From the NCBI GenBank assembly GCA_002329155.1, contig DCXY01000048.1, forward strand, positions 7,098 to 71,097: a DNA stretch of 64,000 bases, read 5' to 3'. This document shows, in pieces, positions 1 to 8,922 of this stretch. Under the pieces are notes generated by a model. The model made no database searches, had not been told where the DNA came from, and worked only from the letters and a program-made list of their open reading frames with translations. Position numbers and translations under genes: made by a program. The DNA is from Stenotrophomonas sp. UBA2124 (lineage in GTDB: Bacteria; Pseudomonadota; Gammaproteobacteria; Xanthomonadales; Xanthomonadaceae). Numbering within the stretch: the stretch's first letter is position 1; each line of letters begins with the position of its first letter.

Positions 1-3000
1 TCGCATCGCGTATCGGCAAGGCACTGCCGGCCGGTTACATCGAGGACTCCAGCGCCGAGATCGCCGCGGCCGACGTGTCCCAGCTGGACGCGCTGACCGG
101 CCCGGACGATCTGCGCATGAGCCTGCAGGCCACCCGCCGCGACGGCGTGGACGGCCTGCGCCTGAAGATCTACCGCCAGCTGGAGGACATTCCGCTGTCG
201 GACGTGCTGCCGATGATGGAGAACATGGGCCTGCGCGTGGTGGCCGAGCGCCCGTACCGGCTGATGGTCGATGAGGCGCCGGTATACGTGCAGGACTTCG
301 AGGTCGAGTCCACCGTGCCGGGAGTGGATGCCGCTGCCGCCAATGCCGGTTTCAGCGACGCCTTCGTGCGCGTGTGGCAGGGCGATGCCGAGAACGACGG
401 CTTCAACCGCCTGGTGCTGGCTGCCGGCCTGGACTGGAAGCAGGTATCGATGCTGCGCGGTTACTGCAAGTACCTGCTGCAGATCGGCGTGCCGTTCTCG
501 CAGTCGTACGTGGAAGGCACCCTCAGCCGCTACCCGCTGCTGGCGCGCCTGATCGTGGAGCTGTTCGAGGCCCGCTTCGAGCCGGCACCGGCCAGCGACA
601 AGGCCACCATGGATGCCCAGCTGGCGCAGTTCACCGCGCTGGCCGGCGGCGACGCCGCCACCGTCAAGCTGCTGGACAGCGTGGTCAAGGCGCGCAAGAG
701 CAGCCGCGATGCACGCATGGCGCTGGTGCACGAGGTGCTGGTCAAGCTGCTGGACGGCGTGTCCAGCCTGGACGAGGACCGCATCCTGCGCAGCTTCATC
801 GGCGTGATCGAAGCCACCCTGCGTACCAGCTACTACTTGGAGCGCAAGGATGGTCTGCGTGCCGATGGCGGCCCGGCGGACTACATCAGCTTCAAGTTCG
901 ACGCCGCCAAGGTGCCGGACCTGCCCAAGCCGCGCCCGTACCGCGAAATCTTCGTGTGTGGCCCGCGCGTGGAAGGTACCCACCTGCGCTTCGGCCCGGT
1001 GGCCCGTGGTGGCCTGCGCTGGTCCGACCGCCGCGAGGATTTCCGCACCGAGGTGCTGGGCCTGGTGAAGGCGCAGATGGTGAAGAACACCGTGATCGTG
1101 CCGGTCGGCTCCAAGGGCGGTTTCTACGCCAAGCAGCTGCCGGACCCGTCGGTGGACCGCGATGCATGGTTCGCTGAAGGCGTGGCCTGCTACAAGCGTT
1201 TCATCAACGGCCTGCTGGACATCACCGACAACATCGTCAACAACAAGATCGTGCCGCCGCAGGGCGTGGTGCGCCACGACCAGGACGATCCGTATCTGGT
1301 GGTGGCCGCCGACAAGGGCACGGCCACGTTCTCCGATACGGCCAACGGCATCGCCCGTGCGCATGGCTTCTGGCTGGACGACGCCTTCGCTTCCGGTGGC
1401 TCGGTGGGCTACGACCACAAGGGCATGGGCATCACCGCGCGTGGTGCGTGGGAGTCGGTGAAGCGCCACTTCCGTGCGCTGGGCCGTGACTGCCAGAAGC
1501 AGGACTTCACCGTGGTCGGCATCGGCGACATGTCCGGCGACGTGTTCGGCAACGGCATGCTGCTGTCCGAGCACATCCGCCTGGTCTGCGCGTTCGACCA
1601 CCGCCACATCTTCCTTGATCCGGACCCGGTGGCTGCCACCTCGTTCAAGGAACGTGCGCGCATGTTCAAGGTGCCGCGCTCCAGCTGGGCCGATTACGAC
1701 GCCAAGCTGATCAGCAAGGGCGGCGGCATCTACCCGCGTTCGCTCAAATCCATCGAGATCACCCCGCAGGTGCGTGAGGCACTGGGCATCGACGCCAGCA
1801 TCAAGGCGATGACTCCGACCGACCTGATCAACGCCGCGCTGAAGGCGCCGGTGGACCTGCTGTGGAACGGCGGCATCGGCACCTACGTCAAGTCGGCTGC
1901 TGAAACCAACGCCGATGTCGGCGACCGCGCCAACAACGCGCTGCGCGTCAACGGTGGCGAGCTGCGCTGCAAGGTGGTGGGCGAGGGCGGCAACCTGGGC
2001 ATGACCCAGCTGGGCCGCATCGAGGCCGCCCAGGTCGGCGTGCTGCTCAATACCGACTTCATCGACAACTCGGCCGGCGTGGATACCTCCGACCACGAGG
2101 TCAACATCAAGATCCTGCTCAACGACGTGGTGCGCGCCAAGAAGCTCACCGTTGAGCAGCGCAACAAGCTGCTGGCCTCGATGACCGACGAGGTCGCCGA
2201 GCTGGTGCTGATGGACAACTACCGCCAGAACCAGGCCATCAGCCTGATGGAGCGCATGAGTGCGACCCGTCTGGGCTCCAAGCAGCACTTCATCCGCACC
2301 CTGGAGCAGCAGGGCCTGCTCGATCGCCAGATCGAGTTCCTGCCGTCGGATGCGGAGCTGTCCGCGCGCAAGCTGCGCGGCCAGGGCCTGACCCGTCCGG
2401 AGCTGGCGGTGCTGCTGTCCTACTCCAAGATCGTCGCCTTCCAGCAGCTGCTGGAGTCGGACATTCCGGAGGACCCGTACCTGTCCAAGGAGCTGCTGCG
2501 CTACTTCCCGCAGCCGCTGCAGAAGAAGTACGCCGATGCGATGGAGCGCCACCGCCTGAAGCGCGAGATCATCGCCACCGCGGTGACCAACCAGACCATC
2601 AACCGCATGGGCGCCACCTTCCTGATGCGCATGCAGGAAGACTCCCGCCGCAGCGTGGCCGAGGTTGCCAAGGCCTACACCATCAGCCGTGAAACGCTGG
2701 ACGCGCGTGCCCTGTGGGCGCAGATCGACGCGCTCGACGGCACTCTGCCCGAAGCCGTGCAGGTGGATGCGCTGGAAGTGATCTGGAAGCTGCAGCGTGC
2801 CTTCGTGCGTTGGCTGTTGAACCGCCCGGGCGCCATGCCGGGCATCACCGCCGCGGTGGAGCGCTACCAGGGGCCGTTCAACGACATCCGCGTCGCCTCG
2901 GGCGTGCTGCCGGATTCGCAGCGCCCGGCCTACGAGGCCAGCGTGAAGGAGTGGAAGGAAAAGGGCCTGCCGGCGGCACTGGCACAGCAGCTGTCCGAGC

Positions 3001-3407
3001 TGCAGTTCCTGGAGCCAGCGTTCGACATCATCGAACTGGCCCGTACCCGCAAGCTCAAGCCGGTGGACGTGTCCAAGGTCCACTTCCGCCTGGGCGAAGC
3101 CCTGCAGATGCCATGGCTGTTCGAGCAGATCGATGCGCTGGAGGTCAATGGCCGCTGGCATGCGGTGGCCCGTGGCGTGCTGCGCGACGAGCTGGCCGCT
3201 CACCAGCGCAATCTGACCGGGCAGGTGCTGTCGATGCGTGGCACCACCGCCGAGGCCAAGGTGGCCGCATGGCTGGGCCGTGACGACAGCGGCCTGCGCT
3301 TCACCCTGGCCATGCTGGCCGAGCTGGCCGAGCAGAAGACCCTGGACTACCCGACCGTCTCGGTCGCGGTGCAGCGTCTGGGCCAGCTGGCCGCGCACGG
3401 CGTCTAA
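1..3407 (+). CDS. gdhB: NAD-dependent glutamate dehydrogenase, large type (5' end outside window)
   Basis: This is the C-terminal part of a large NAD-glutamate dehydrogenase, which deaminates glutamate to 2-oxoglutarate and ammonia for catabolism. The frame is open from base 3 to the TAA at 3405-3407, giving about 1134 visible residues. Family members run to roughly 1600 residues, so about a third is missing upstream; the GTG at 75 is internal. The catalytic Glu/Leu/Phe/Val-dehydrogenase domain is seen near nucleotides 1000-2100, with RGGLRWSDRREDFRTE, a lysine-rich stretch ending in SKGGF, the GIGDMSGDVFGNGM nucleotide-binding segment and VGEGGNLGMTQ. A long helical C-terminal domain follows, as is typical of the large class. 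A strong hairpin terminator sits 23 bases after the stop, so the gene appears to end its transcription unit. Identity is confident; the gene symbol varies between genomes. Confidence 0.93.
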   Translation, partial: ASRIGKALPAGYIEDSSAEIAAADVSQLDALTGPDDLRMSLQATRRDGVDGLRLKIYRQLEDIPLSDVLPMMENMGLRVVAERPYRLMVDEAPVYVQDFEVESTVPGVDAAAANAGFSDAFVRVWQGDAENDGFNRLVLAAGLDWKQVSMLRGYCKYLLQIGVPFSQSYVEGTLSRYPLLARLIVELFEARFEPAPASDKATMDAQLAQFTALAGGDAATVKLLDSVVKARKSSRDARMALVHEVLVKLLDGVSSLDEDRILRSFIGVIEATLRTSYYLERKDGLRADGGPADYISFKFDAAKVPDLPKPRPYREIFVCGPRVEGTHLRFGPVARGGLRWSDRREDFRTEVLGLVKAQMVKNTVIVPVGSKGGFYAKQLPDPSVDRDAWFAEGVACYKRFINGLLDITDNIVNNKIVPPQGVVRHDQDDPYLVVAADKGTATFSDTANGIARAHGFWLDDAFASGGSVGYDHKGMGITARGAWESVKRHFRALGRDCQKQDFTVVGIGDMSGDVFGNGMLLSEHIRLVCAFDHRHIFLDPDPVAATSFKERARMFKVPRSSWADYDAKLISKGGGIYPRSLKSIEITPQVREALGIDASIKAMTPTDLINAALKAPVDLLWNGGIGTYVKSAAETNADVGDRANNALRVNGGELRCKVVGEGGNLGMTQLGRIEAAQVGVLLNTDFIDNSAGVDTSDHEVNIKILLNDVVRAKKLTVEQRNKLLASMTDEVAELVLMDNYRQNQAISLMERMSATRLGSKQHFIRTLEQQGLLDRQIEFLPSDAELSARKLRGQGLTRPELAVLLSYSKIVAFQQLLESDIPEDPYLSKELLRYFPQPLQKKYADAMERHRLKREIIATAVTNQTINRMGATFLMRMQEDSRRSVAEVAKAYTISRETLDARALWAQIDALDGTLPEAVQVDALEVIWKLQRAFVRWLLNRPGAMPGITAAVERYQGPFNDIRVASGVLPDSQRPAYEASVKEWKEKGLPAALAQQLSELQFLEPAFDIIELARTRKLKPVDVSKVHFRLGEALQMPWLFEQIDALEVNGRWHAVARGVLRDELAAHQRNLTGQVLSMRGTTAEAKVAAWLGRDDSGLRFTLAMLAELAEQKTLDYPTVSVAVQRLGQLAAHGV

Positions 3408-3429
3408 GCCCGGGTAGCGGTTTGGTTTG

Positions 3430-3459
3430 AAGAACGGGCCCGCAAGGGCCCGTTCTTTT
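3430..3459 (+). terminator. Rho-independent terminator of the glutamate dehydrogenase gene
   Basis: A perfect 11-bp stem (3431-3441 pairs with 3446-3456) closes a GCAA loop and is followed by a T run. It lies 23 bases after the stop codon, in the sense orientation. Confidence 0.9.
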
Positions 3460-3537
3460 CATGGGGCCATCTTCATGGGGCATTGCTGTGGCCTTGGCGC
3501 CATCGGGTTATCCTCGGCGCCTGAGCCGCAACCAAAG

Positions 3538-4308
3538 ATGCCCGTGTCCCCACGAATTGCTTTCCTGGCCAGCAACATCGATACCGCGCAGCAGGCGCGG
3601 GCGGCGCTGGCAGCCCGTTATGGCGACCACGACCCGGAATCGGCCGATGTGCTGTGCCCGCTGGGCGGCGACGGCTTCATGCTGCAGACCCTGCACCGGC
3701 ACGGTGACAAGGGCAAACCGGTGTTCGGCATGAAGCTGGGCACGGTGGGGTTCCTGATGAACCACTACCGTGACGACGATCTGGTTGAACGCATCGCCCA
3801 GGCCGAGCCGGCGCACCTGCGCCCGCTGGAAATGCTGGCGCAGACCGAATCGGGCACCACCACCGGCTCACTTGCCTATAACGACGTGTCGATGCTGCGG
3901 CAGACGCGCCAGGCCGCGCATATCGGCATCGACCTCAACGGCCAGCAGCGGCTGGAGGAGCTGATCTGCGACGGCGTGCTGGTCTCCACGCCCGCCGGCA
4001 GCACCGCCTACAACTACTCGGCCTATGGCCCGATTCTGCCGCTGGGTTCCAACACCATCGCCCTGACCCCGCTGGCACCGTACCGCCCGCGCCGCTGGCG
4101 CGGGGCCATCCTCAAGGCCGATACCGAAGTGCGCTTCCGCGTGCTGGACCCCTACAAGCGACCGGTCAGCGTCACCGCTGATTCGCACGAAACCCGCGAC
4201 GTGGTGGAGGTCACCATCCGCGAATCGCGCGAGCGCCAGGTGACCCTGCTGTTCGATACCGAGCACAACCTGGAAGAACGGATCCTCAGCGAACAGTTCA
4301 TGTTCTGA
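3538..4308 (+). CDS. nadK: NAD kinase
   Basis: NAD kinase phosphorylates NAD to NADP in the cytoplasm. The protein is 256 residues if it starts at the ATG at 3538. The frame stays open upstream to 3427, but that extension crosses the preceding terminator and has no family character, so the shorter start is preferred. The diagnostic GGDG motif is at residues 43-46, followed by MKLGTVGFLMN, the YNDVSM segment and a glycine-rich STAYNYSAYGP nucleotide-binding loop. The length matches the short NAD kinases of xanthomonads. It stands alone, about 90 bases before the next gene on the same strand. Its product links to the NAD made by the kynurenine genes at 10-13 kb, although the genes are not adjacent. 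Confidence 0.92.
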   Translation: MPVSPRIAFLASNIDTAQQARAALAARYGDHDPESADVLCPLGGDGFMLQTLHRHGDKGKPVFGMKLGTVGFLMNHYRDDDLVERIAQAEPAHLRPLEMLAQTESGTTTGSLAYNDVSMLRQTRQAAHIGIDLNGQQRLEELICDGVLVSTPAGSTAYNYSAYGPILPLGSNTIALTPLAPYRPRRWRGAILKADTEVRFRVLDPYKRPVSVTADSHETRDVVEVTIRESRERQVTLLFDTEHNLEERILSEQFMF

Positions 4309-4397
4309 GGGCCGGAGCGCCAGCGCACCGGGAACAGCGGAAGCGGCTTCCGGGTAGACTGGGCGCCGTTCCTTGTTCGGTACTGGATGCCTCCTCC

Positions 4398-5342
4398 ATG
4401 GGTGACAACACTCCCCGGCTGCTTACCGTCGCGGTGACCTCGCGCGCCTTGTTCGACCTTGAGGAAGGCCATGCGCTGTTCGAGCGCGAGGGGCTGGAGG
4501 CCTACGCCGCCTACCAGCGCAACCACGAGGACGATGTACTCAAGCCCGGCGTCGCCTTTCCGGTGGTGCGCAAGCTACTGGCGCTCAATGCCGAAAGCCC
4601 TGCGGAAACGCCGCGCGTCGAAGTGATCCTGCTTTCGCGCAACTCCGCCGACACCGGCCTGCGCATCTTCAACTCCATCCAGCACTACGGGCTGGACATC
4701 GTGCGCGCCACGTTTACCGCCGGTGAGCCGACCTGGCCCTATGTCAAACCATTCGGCACCGATCTGTTCCTGTCGGCCAACCCGGAATCAGTGCGGCGCG
4801 CACTGGTGCATGGTATCGCCGCGGCCACCATCCTGCCGCAGAGCGCGGCCGATGTGTCGGCCGCGACGGCGGCAGCCACCGATACCGGCCGTCCCGCATC
4901 GCAGCTGCGCATCGCCTTCGATGGTGACGCGGTGATCTTTGGTGATGAGAGTGAGCGCATTTCGCGCGAGCAGGGTGTGGAAGCCTTTGGCCGCCACGAA
5001 CGCGAGCGCGCGCATGAGCCGCTCAGCGGTGGCCCGTTCCGCAATTTCCTGTCGGCGCTGCATGCGCTGCAGGCGGCATTTCCGGCGGGCGATGCCGCGC
5101 CCATCCGCACCGCGCTGGTCACCGCGCGTTCGGCACCGGCGCATGAGCGTGTAATCCGCACGCTGCGCGAGTGGGGCGTGCGACTTGATGAGGCATTGTT
5201 CCTCGGTGGCCGCCACAAGGGGCCGTTCCTTGAAGCATTTGGCGCGGACATCTTCTTTGATGATTCGCAGCACAACATCGACAGCGCACGCCAGCATGTG
5301 ACCGCGGGCCATGTGCCACATGGTGTGGCCAATCCTGACTGA
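4398..5342 (+). CDS. Cytosolic 5'-nucleotidase family protein
   Basis: The protein has 314 residues and resembles the cytosolic 5'-nucleotidase (NT5C1-like, PF06189) family, whose members dephosphorylate nucleoside monophosphates. Support comes from the order of conserved segments: VAVTSRALFDLEEGH near the N terminus, VILLSRNSADTGLRIFNSI, the KPFGTDLFLSANPESV region, IAFDGDAVIFGDESE (an Asp-containing HAD-like motif) and a C-terminal DIFFDDSQHNID acidic motif. No signal peptide or membrane segment is seen. The ribosome-binding site before the ATG at 4398 is weak. A TAGACT hexamer lies about 40 bases upstream and may be a -10 element. The protein is probably a nucleotide-pool enzyme; the exact substrate cannot be told from sequence. 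Confidence 0.8.
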   Translation: MGDNTPRLLTVAVTSRALFDLEEGHALFEREGLEAYAAYQRNHEDDVLKPGVAFPVVRKLLALNAESPAETPRVEVILLSRNSADTGLRIFNSIQHYGLDIVRATFTAGEPTWPYVKPFGTDLFLSANPESVRRALVHGIAAATILPQSAADVSAATAAATDTGRPASQLRIAFDGDAVIFGDESERISREQGVEAFGRHERERAHEPLSGGPFRNFLSALHALQAAFPAGDAAPIRTALVTARSAPAHERVIRTLREWGVRLDEALFLGGRHKGPFLEAFGADIFFDDSQHNIDSARQHVTAGHVPHGVANPD

Positions 5343-5728
5343 GCGCCTGGCATAGCGGGCGTTGCGGCCAAATGTACGTGCATATTGGAGCCTGACGCGG
5401 GTTGCGTGTTAGGATGAAACCGCTTTCGCGGGGTTCAACCGTTTCAACCCGATCATCTGCGGCCTGATTGCCGCGCTGGATCTGCGCCTCTGCAGCAGCT
5501 CCCTCCCGCACAGCAAACCCACCCGGTAGTAAAGGGGAGGGGATGTTCCCCGACCGGTGGCGCCTTTTGCCTGCCAACCCTTGAATCGATGCCGCCACAG
5601 GGCGGATGCCGGGTGTTTCGCGCGCCGCGCGGGACTGGACGCATTGTCCCTCCCGTCGGTGCATAACGCGCCCTTGCGCAGTGTTGTCGCGTTCGCGTGG
5701 CAGCCACTACACAGGAGAAACAACCCGA
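5343..5728. other. Intergenic region before the flavin monooxygenase gene
   Basis: This 386-base stretch has no convincing gene. It holds a degenerate copy of the GC-rich palindromic element described at 51 kb (5497-5542) and a small CCGCC-ACA-GGGCGG hairpin near 5590. I could not recognise a riboswitch or a strong promoter. A good Shine-Dalgarno sequence (AGGAG) is present at its right end. Confidence 0.5.
5497..5542. repeat. Degenerate copy of the CCCTCCC/GGGAGGG palindromic element
   Basis: The left arm (AGCTCCCTCCC) and right arm (AAAGGGGAGGGGA) match the first palindrome of the 126-bp repeat at 51 kb. The centre is changed and widened, so the stem is interrupted. Confidence 0.5.
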
Positions 5729-7108
5729 ATGTCCATGCGTATCGCCATTCTTGGTGCCGGCCCCAGCGGTCTGGCGCAACTTCGTGCATTTGAATCCGCC
5801 CGTCGCGAGGGTGCACAGGTGCCTGAGATCGTCTGCTACGAAAAGCAGTCCGACCTCGGTGGGATGTGGAACTACACATGGCGTACCGGGCTGGATGCTT
5901 ATGGCGAACCTGTCCACGGCAGCATGTACCGCTACCTCTGGTCCAACGGGCCGAAGGAAGCGCTGGAGTTTGCCGACTACAGTTTCGAGGAGCACTTTGG
6001 CCGCCCGATCGCCTCGTACCCACCACGCGCCGTGCTGCGCGACTACATCATGGGCCGCATCGAAAAGAGCGGCGTGCGTGACCAGATCCGCTTCAACATG
6101 GCCGTGCAGTGGGTGGACTACTCCGAGGAAACCGGACGCTTCACCGTTACCGTGCGCGACCTGAAGAAGGACGAGCTGTTCACCGAGGAATTCGACCGCG
6201 TGATCGTGGCCACCGGCCACTTCTCCACGCCGAACGCACCGTTCTTCGAGGGGCTGGAGAAGTTCCCGGGCCGCGTGCTGCACGCACATGACTTCCGTGA
6301 TGCCTGCGAGTTCGCCGACAAGGACCTGCTGCTGGTCGGCAGCAGCTATTCGGCCGAGGACATCGGCACGCAGTGCCACAAGTACGGCGCAAAATCGGTG
6401 ACCTTCAGCTACCGCAGCGCGCCGATGGGCTACGACTGGCCGGCGGCGTTCGACGAGAAGCCGCTGCTGCTGCGCGTGGAAGGCAACACCGCGCACTTCG
6501 CCGACGGCAGCAGCAAGGACGTGGACGCCATCGTGCTGTGCACGGGCTACCAGCACCACTTCCCGTTCCTGCCCGACGAGCTGACCCTGCGCACCCGCAA
6601 CCGCCTGTATCCGGGTGATCTGTACAAGGGCGTGTTCTGGATCGACAACCCGAAGCTGATCTATCTGGGCATGCAGGACCAGTACTACACCTTCAACATG
6701 TTCGATGCGCAGGCATGGTTCGCGCGTGACGTGATCCTGGGCCGCATCACGCTGCCCGAGACCGGCGCGATGCAGGCCGACAGCAAGGCCTGGCTGGCGC
6801 GCGAGGAAAGCGCGCAGAACGCCGAACAGGACATCGATTTCCAGACCGCCTATGTGCGTGACCTGCTCGATGCCACCGACTACCCGGACTTCAATGTCGA
6901 AGCAGTCGCCGGCCTGTTCAAGCAGTGGAAGCACGACAAGAAGGACGACATCCTCGGCTACCGCAACCGCAGCTACCGCTCGGTGCTGACCGGCACGATG
7001 GCACCGCCGCACCATACGCCGTGGATGGAAGCGATGGACGATTCGCTGGAAGCCTTCCTGCAAGACAGCAGTGTGCCGGTCGAGGAGCCGGTGCGCCGCA
7101 TCGCCTGA
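5729..7108 (+). CDS. tmm: Trimethylamine monooxygenase-type flavin-containing monooxygenase
   Basis: This 459-residue class B flavin monooxygenase closely resembles bacterial trimethylamine monooxygenases, which use FAD, NADPH and O2 to convert trimethylamine to its N-oxide. The start is the ATG at 5729, preceded by AGGAG at a 9-base spacing; the open frame runs further upstream without family features. The FAD motif GAGPSG is at residues 9-14. The FMO fingerprint FxGxxxHxxxF appears as FPGRVLHAHDF, followed by an NADPH-binding GSSYSAED and the LCTGYQHHFPF segment. The segment around WRTGLDAYGEPVHGSMYRYL and the C-terminal SYRSVLTGTMAPPHHTPW are, as I remember them, typical of Tmm. The gene is monocistronic and no trimethylamine N-oxide demethylase lies nearby. 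The substrate is inferred; related FMOs also oxidise sulfides. Confidence 0.8.
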   Translation: MSMRIAILGAGPSGLAQLRAFESARREGAQVPEIVCYEKQSDLGGMWNYTWRTGLDAYGEPVHGSMYRYLWSNGPKEALEFADYSFEEHFGRPIASYPPRAVLRDYIMGRIEKSGVRDQIRFNMAVQWVDYSEETGRFTVTVRDLKKDELFTEEFDRVIVATGHFSTPNAPFFEGLEKFPGRVLHAHDFRDACEFADKDLLLVGSSYSAEDIGTQCHKYGAKSVTFSYRSAPMGYDWPAAFDEKPLLLRVEGNTAHFADGSSKDVDAIVLCTGYQHHFPFLPDELTLRTRNRLYPGDLYKGVFWIDNPKLIYLGMQDQYYTFNMFDAQAWFARDVILGRITLPETGAMQADSKAWLAREESAQNAEQDIDFQTAYVRDLLDATDYPDFNVEAVAGLFKQWKHDKKDDILGYRNRSYRSVLTGTMAPPHHTPWMEAMDDSLEAFLQDSSVPVEEPVRRIA

Positions 7109-7129
7109 TGTACGGTTGGCGCCGTGCGA

Positions 7130-7684
7130 TCAGCGCGGCGCCAGTTCGTTGGGAAGAATGATGTTGGTCAGCCGCCAGCGCAGCCCCTGGCGGCTGAGCA
7201 CGAACACCAGTTCGCGGCCATCCTGCAGCCGGGTGGTGGCGGTGTAGCGCGACAGGGATTCGTAGTGCCCGGTGGTGTCTGCCAGAGGTTTAGCCGGTGC
7301 CGGCGGTCCCCAGGTGTCGCCATTGGCGGTGTTGCCGGTGGCGCGCTTCCACAGGCTGTCGCCCTGCAGCAACGCGGCGATGCCCATGGGCGTGACGAAG
7401 GTATCCACGCCCGCGCCGGCCAGATTGCTGGCCACGCCCAGCGCCACCGCGCCAAACAGGCTGGACTGCATGTCGCTGCCGGCGCGGCGCACGATCTGGT
7501 CGTTCACCTGTGCCTTGATGTTGACCCGCAGCTCCGGGAAATCCACATGCCGCTGCAGCCTGCCGGTATCGCGCTCCTCGATGGCCTTGCTGATCCCGTG
7601 GATGGCCAGATACGGCCCCGCCACCACATAGGCGCCCAATGCCAGCAGGGCCGCGATGAAGGCGGCCAGCAGGCCCTTCTTCAT
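7130..7684 (-). CDS. DUF2939 family membrane-anchored protein
   Basis: This 184-residue protein has an N-terminal hydrophobic segment (residues about 4-24, KKGLLAAFIAALLALGAYVV) that probably anchors it to the inner membrane, followed by a soluble periplasmic domain. The YLAIHGISKAIEERDTGRLQRHVDFPELR segment, with the conserved pattern of a short helix and a V-DFP-LR core, fits the DUF2939 family, whose function is unknown. The ATG at 7684 is chosen because it directly precedes the anchor. A GTG at 7696 would overlap the stop of the upstream gene (GTGA) and is an alternative. The gene is co-directional with the SRPBCC and DUF2461 genes and may share their transcript. It converges with the monooxygenase gene across a 21-base gap. 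Confidence 0.7.
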   Translation of the reverse strand: MKKGLLAAFIAALLALGAYVVAGPYLAIHGISKAIEERDTGRLQRHVDFPELRVNIKAQVNDQIVRRAGSDMQSSLFGAVALGVASNLAGAGVDTFVTPMGIAALLQGDSLWKRATGNTANGDTWGPPAPAKPLADTTGHYESLSRYTATTRLQDGRELVFVLSRQGLRWRLTNIILPNELAPR

Positions 7685-7692
7685 CGCAGGGC

Positions 7693-8166
7693 TCACGGAT
7701 GGCCCCCCGGCTGCGCCTCGGCCCAGCGCCGCAGCATCACCAGCGTTTCCGCCCATGCCTGGCTGCAGAAGCCGTAATAGTCGCTTTGCGGATCCCAGCC
7801 CAGGTGCTGGAACTCAAGCACGGTCATGGGGTCGCCCTCGTGCGGCAGGCCGCGCCATGCGCCGGGGCTGGCGCGGCGTGACAGGTCGAAGCGGATCTCG
7901 GTGCCGGTCCAGGCGGAGGCCGGGCTTTGTGGCGGGTGGTGGCTGATCACTTCCAGCCGCACGCATTGGCCGGGTACGCCCTCCAGCAGCTTCATCGCCA
8001 CCACGCCGTGCGCGGGGCCGGGGTTGTGGCTGATGAGCGTGTCGCCGTCGATCACGGCCTGCTGGTGCGGTATCCACCAGCGGCTGAGGCCCTGTGCACT
8101 GGCCAGTGCGTCATGGACGGTGGCCTGCGGTGCGTCGATCCAGAGCTGGTGATGGATGGTGGCCAT
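7693..8166 (-). CDS. SRPBCC/AHSA1-type START-like domain protein
   Basis: This 157-residue protein has the fold signature of the Aha1-C/SRPBCC superfamily. It begins with HHQLWIDAPQATVHDALASAQGLSRWW, continues through a beta-rich middle and ends with a long helix carrying AWAETLVMLRRWAE. Such proteins bind hydrophobic ligands in a helix-grip cavity; some act as polyketide cyclases or stress proteins, and no specific role can be assigned here. The ATG at 8166 starts right at the domain; an in-frame extension of 13 residues upstream is not family-like. The gene ends 8 bases before the DUF2939 ATG and lies 69 bases after the DUF2461 gene, suggesting co-transcription. Confidence 0.72.
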   Translation of the reverse strand: MATIHHQLWIDAPQATVHDALASAQGLSRWWIPHQQAVIDGDTLISHNPGPAHGVVAMKLLEGVPGQCVRLEVISHHPPQSPASAWTGTEIRFDLSRRASPGAWRGLPHEGDPMTVLEFQHLGWDPQSDYYGFCSQAWAETLVMLRRWAEAQPGGHP

Positions 8167-8235
8167 GGCAGCGTGTCCTGTCCTGTTGCCCCAAGGGTGC
8201 CGCAAAACAGGACCGCGCGCATTAACGCCGCCGGA

Positions 8236-8922
8236 TCAGAATTCCAGATCCAGCGCGGCGCACAGGTAATCCACGAACGGGCCGAGCGCGGCAAGGTCCG
8301 TTGCGATGGTCTGGCGCAGGCGCGGGCCGGTCATGATGCTGTCATCCAGCGAGCGCCACAGCACCCAGTTGCGGTGCTTGAGGTCGTCGATGAACTCGAA
8401 ATCGGCCGGGAAGCCGCGTGGCGGGCGCACCAGCTTCTCGCTGGTCTCAAATTCGTAACGGCGGCGCGTGGCTGGCGCATGCGCGGCGGCCTTCCAGCTG
8501 CCCGGGTTGTCGTAGATGAACTGTCGCAGGCGGCGCTGCGTATCCGGCTCCGGATGCCAGATGCCGGCACCCACGAAGCTCTCACCGGGCGCGAGATGGA
8601 TGTAATACGACGGCGCGGGCACCTGCTTGCGGCGCTCATGGAACAGCCGCGCGCCCTGCCAGGTCTTGTACGGGGTCTTGTCGTTGGAGAAGCGCGAATC
8701 GCGGTAGATGCGGAACAGCGAGCCGCCAACCGTGCGCGGATCGGCGCGGAAGTGCTCGCTGACCTTGGCCAGCTCCGGCTGCAGGTCGGTGATCAGGCGC
8801 AGGAACGGCTGCCGCACATGGTCTTCATACTGATGCTTGTGCTCGGCGAACCAGGCCTTGTCGTTGTGTCTGGCCAGGGCGCGCAGGAACTTGAAGCTGG
8901 CGTCGCTGAAATACTGGGTCAT
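8236..8922 (-). CDS. DUF2461 (TIGR02453) family protein
   Basis: This 228-residue cytoplasmic protein belongs to the DUF2461/TIGR02453 family of unknown function. The family pattern is clear: a start rich in FxFLRALARHNDKAWF, the central FRIYRDSRFSNDKTPYKT, YYIHLAPGESFVGAG and WHPEP. The ATG overlaps the TGA of exonuclease I (ATGA), so translation is probably coupled to sbcB. The family is widespread in bacteria. The coupling to a DNA-degrading enzyme is a hint, not proof, of a link to nucleic-acid metabolism. No catalytic residue set is known to me for this family. Confidence 0.82.
   Translation of the reverse strand: MTQYFSDASFKFLRALARHNDKAWFAEHKHQYEDHVRQPFLRLITDLQPELAKVSEHFRADPRTVGGSLFRIYRDSRFSNDKTPYKTWQGARLFHERRKQVPAPSYYIHLAPGESFVGAGIWHPEPDTQRRLRQFIYDNPGSWKAAAHAPATRRRYEFETSEKLVRPPRGFPADFEFIDDLKHRNWVLWRSLDDSIMTGPRLRQTIATDLAALGPFVDYLCAALDLEF

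Noticed and set aside
5563..5573. CAGGCAAAAGG on the minus strand, as found at the end of glycine riboswitches
   Set aside because: The other conserved parts of the riboswitch are missing and the strand is opposite to the downstream gene.
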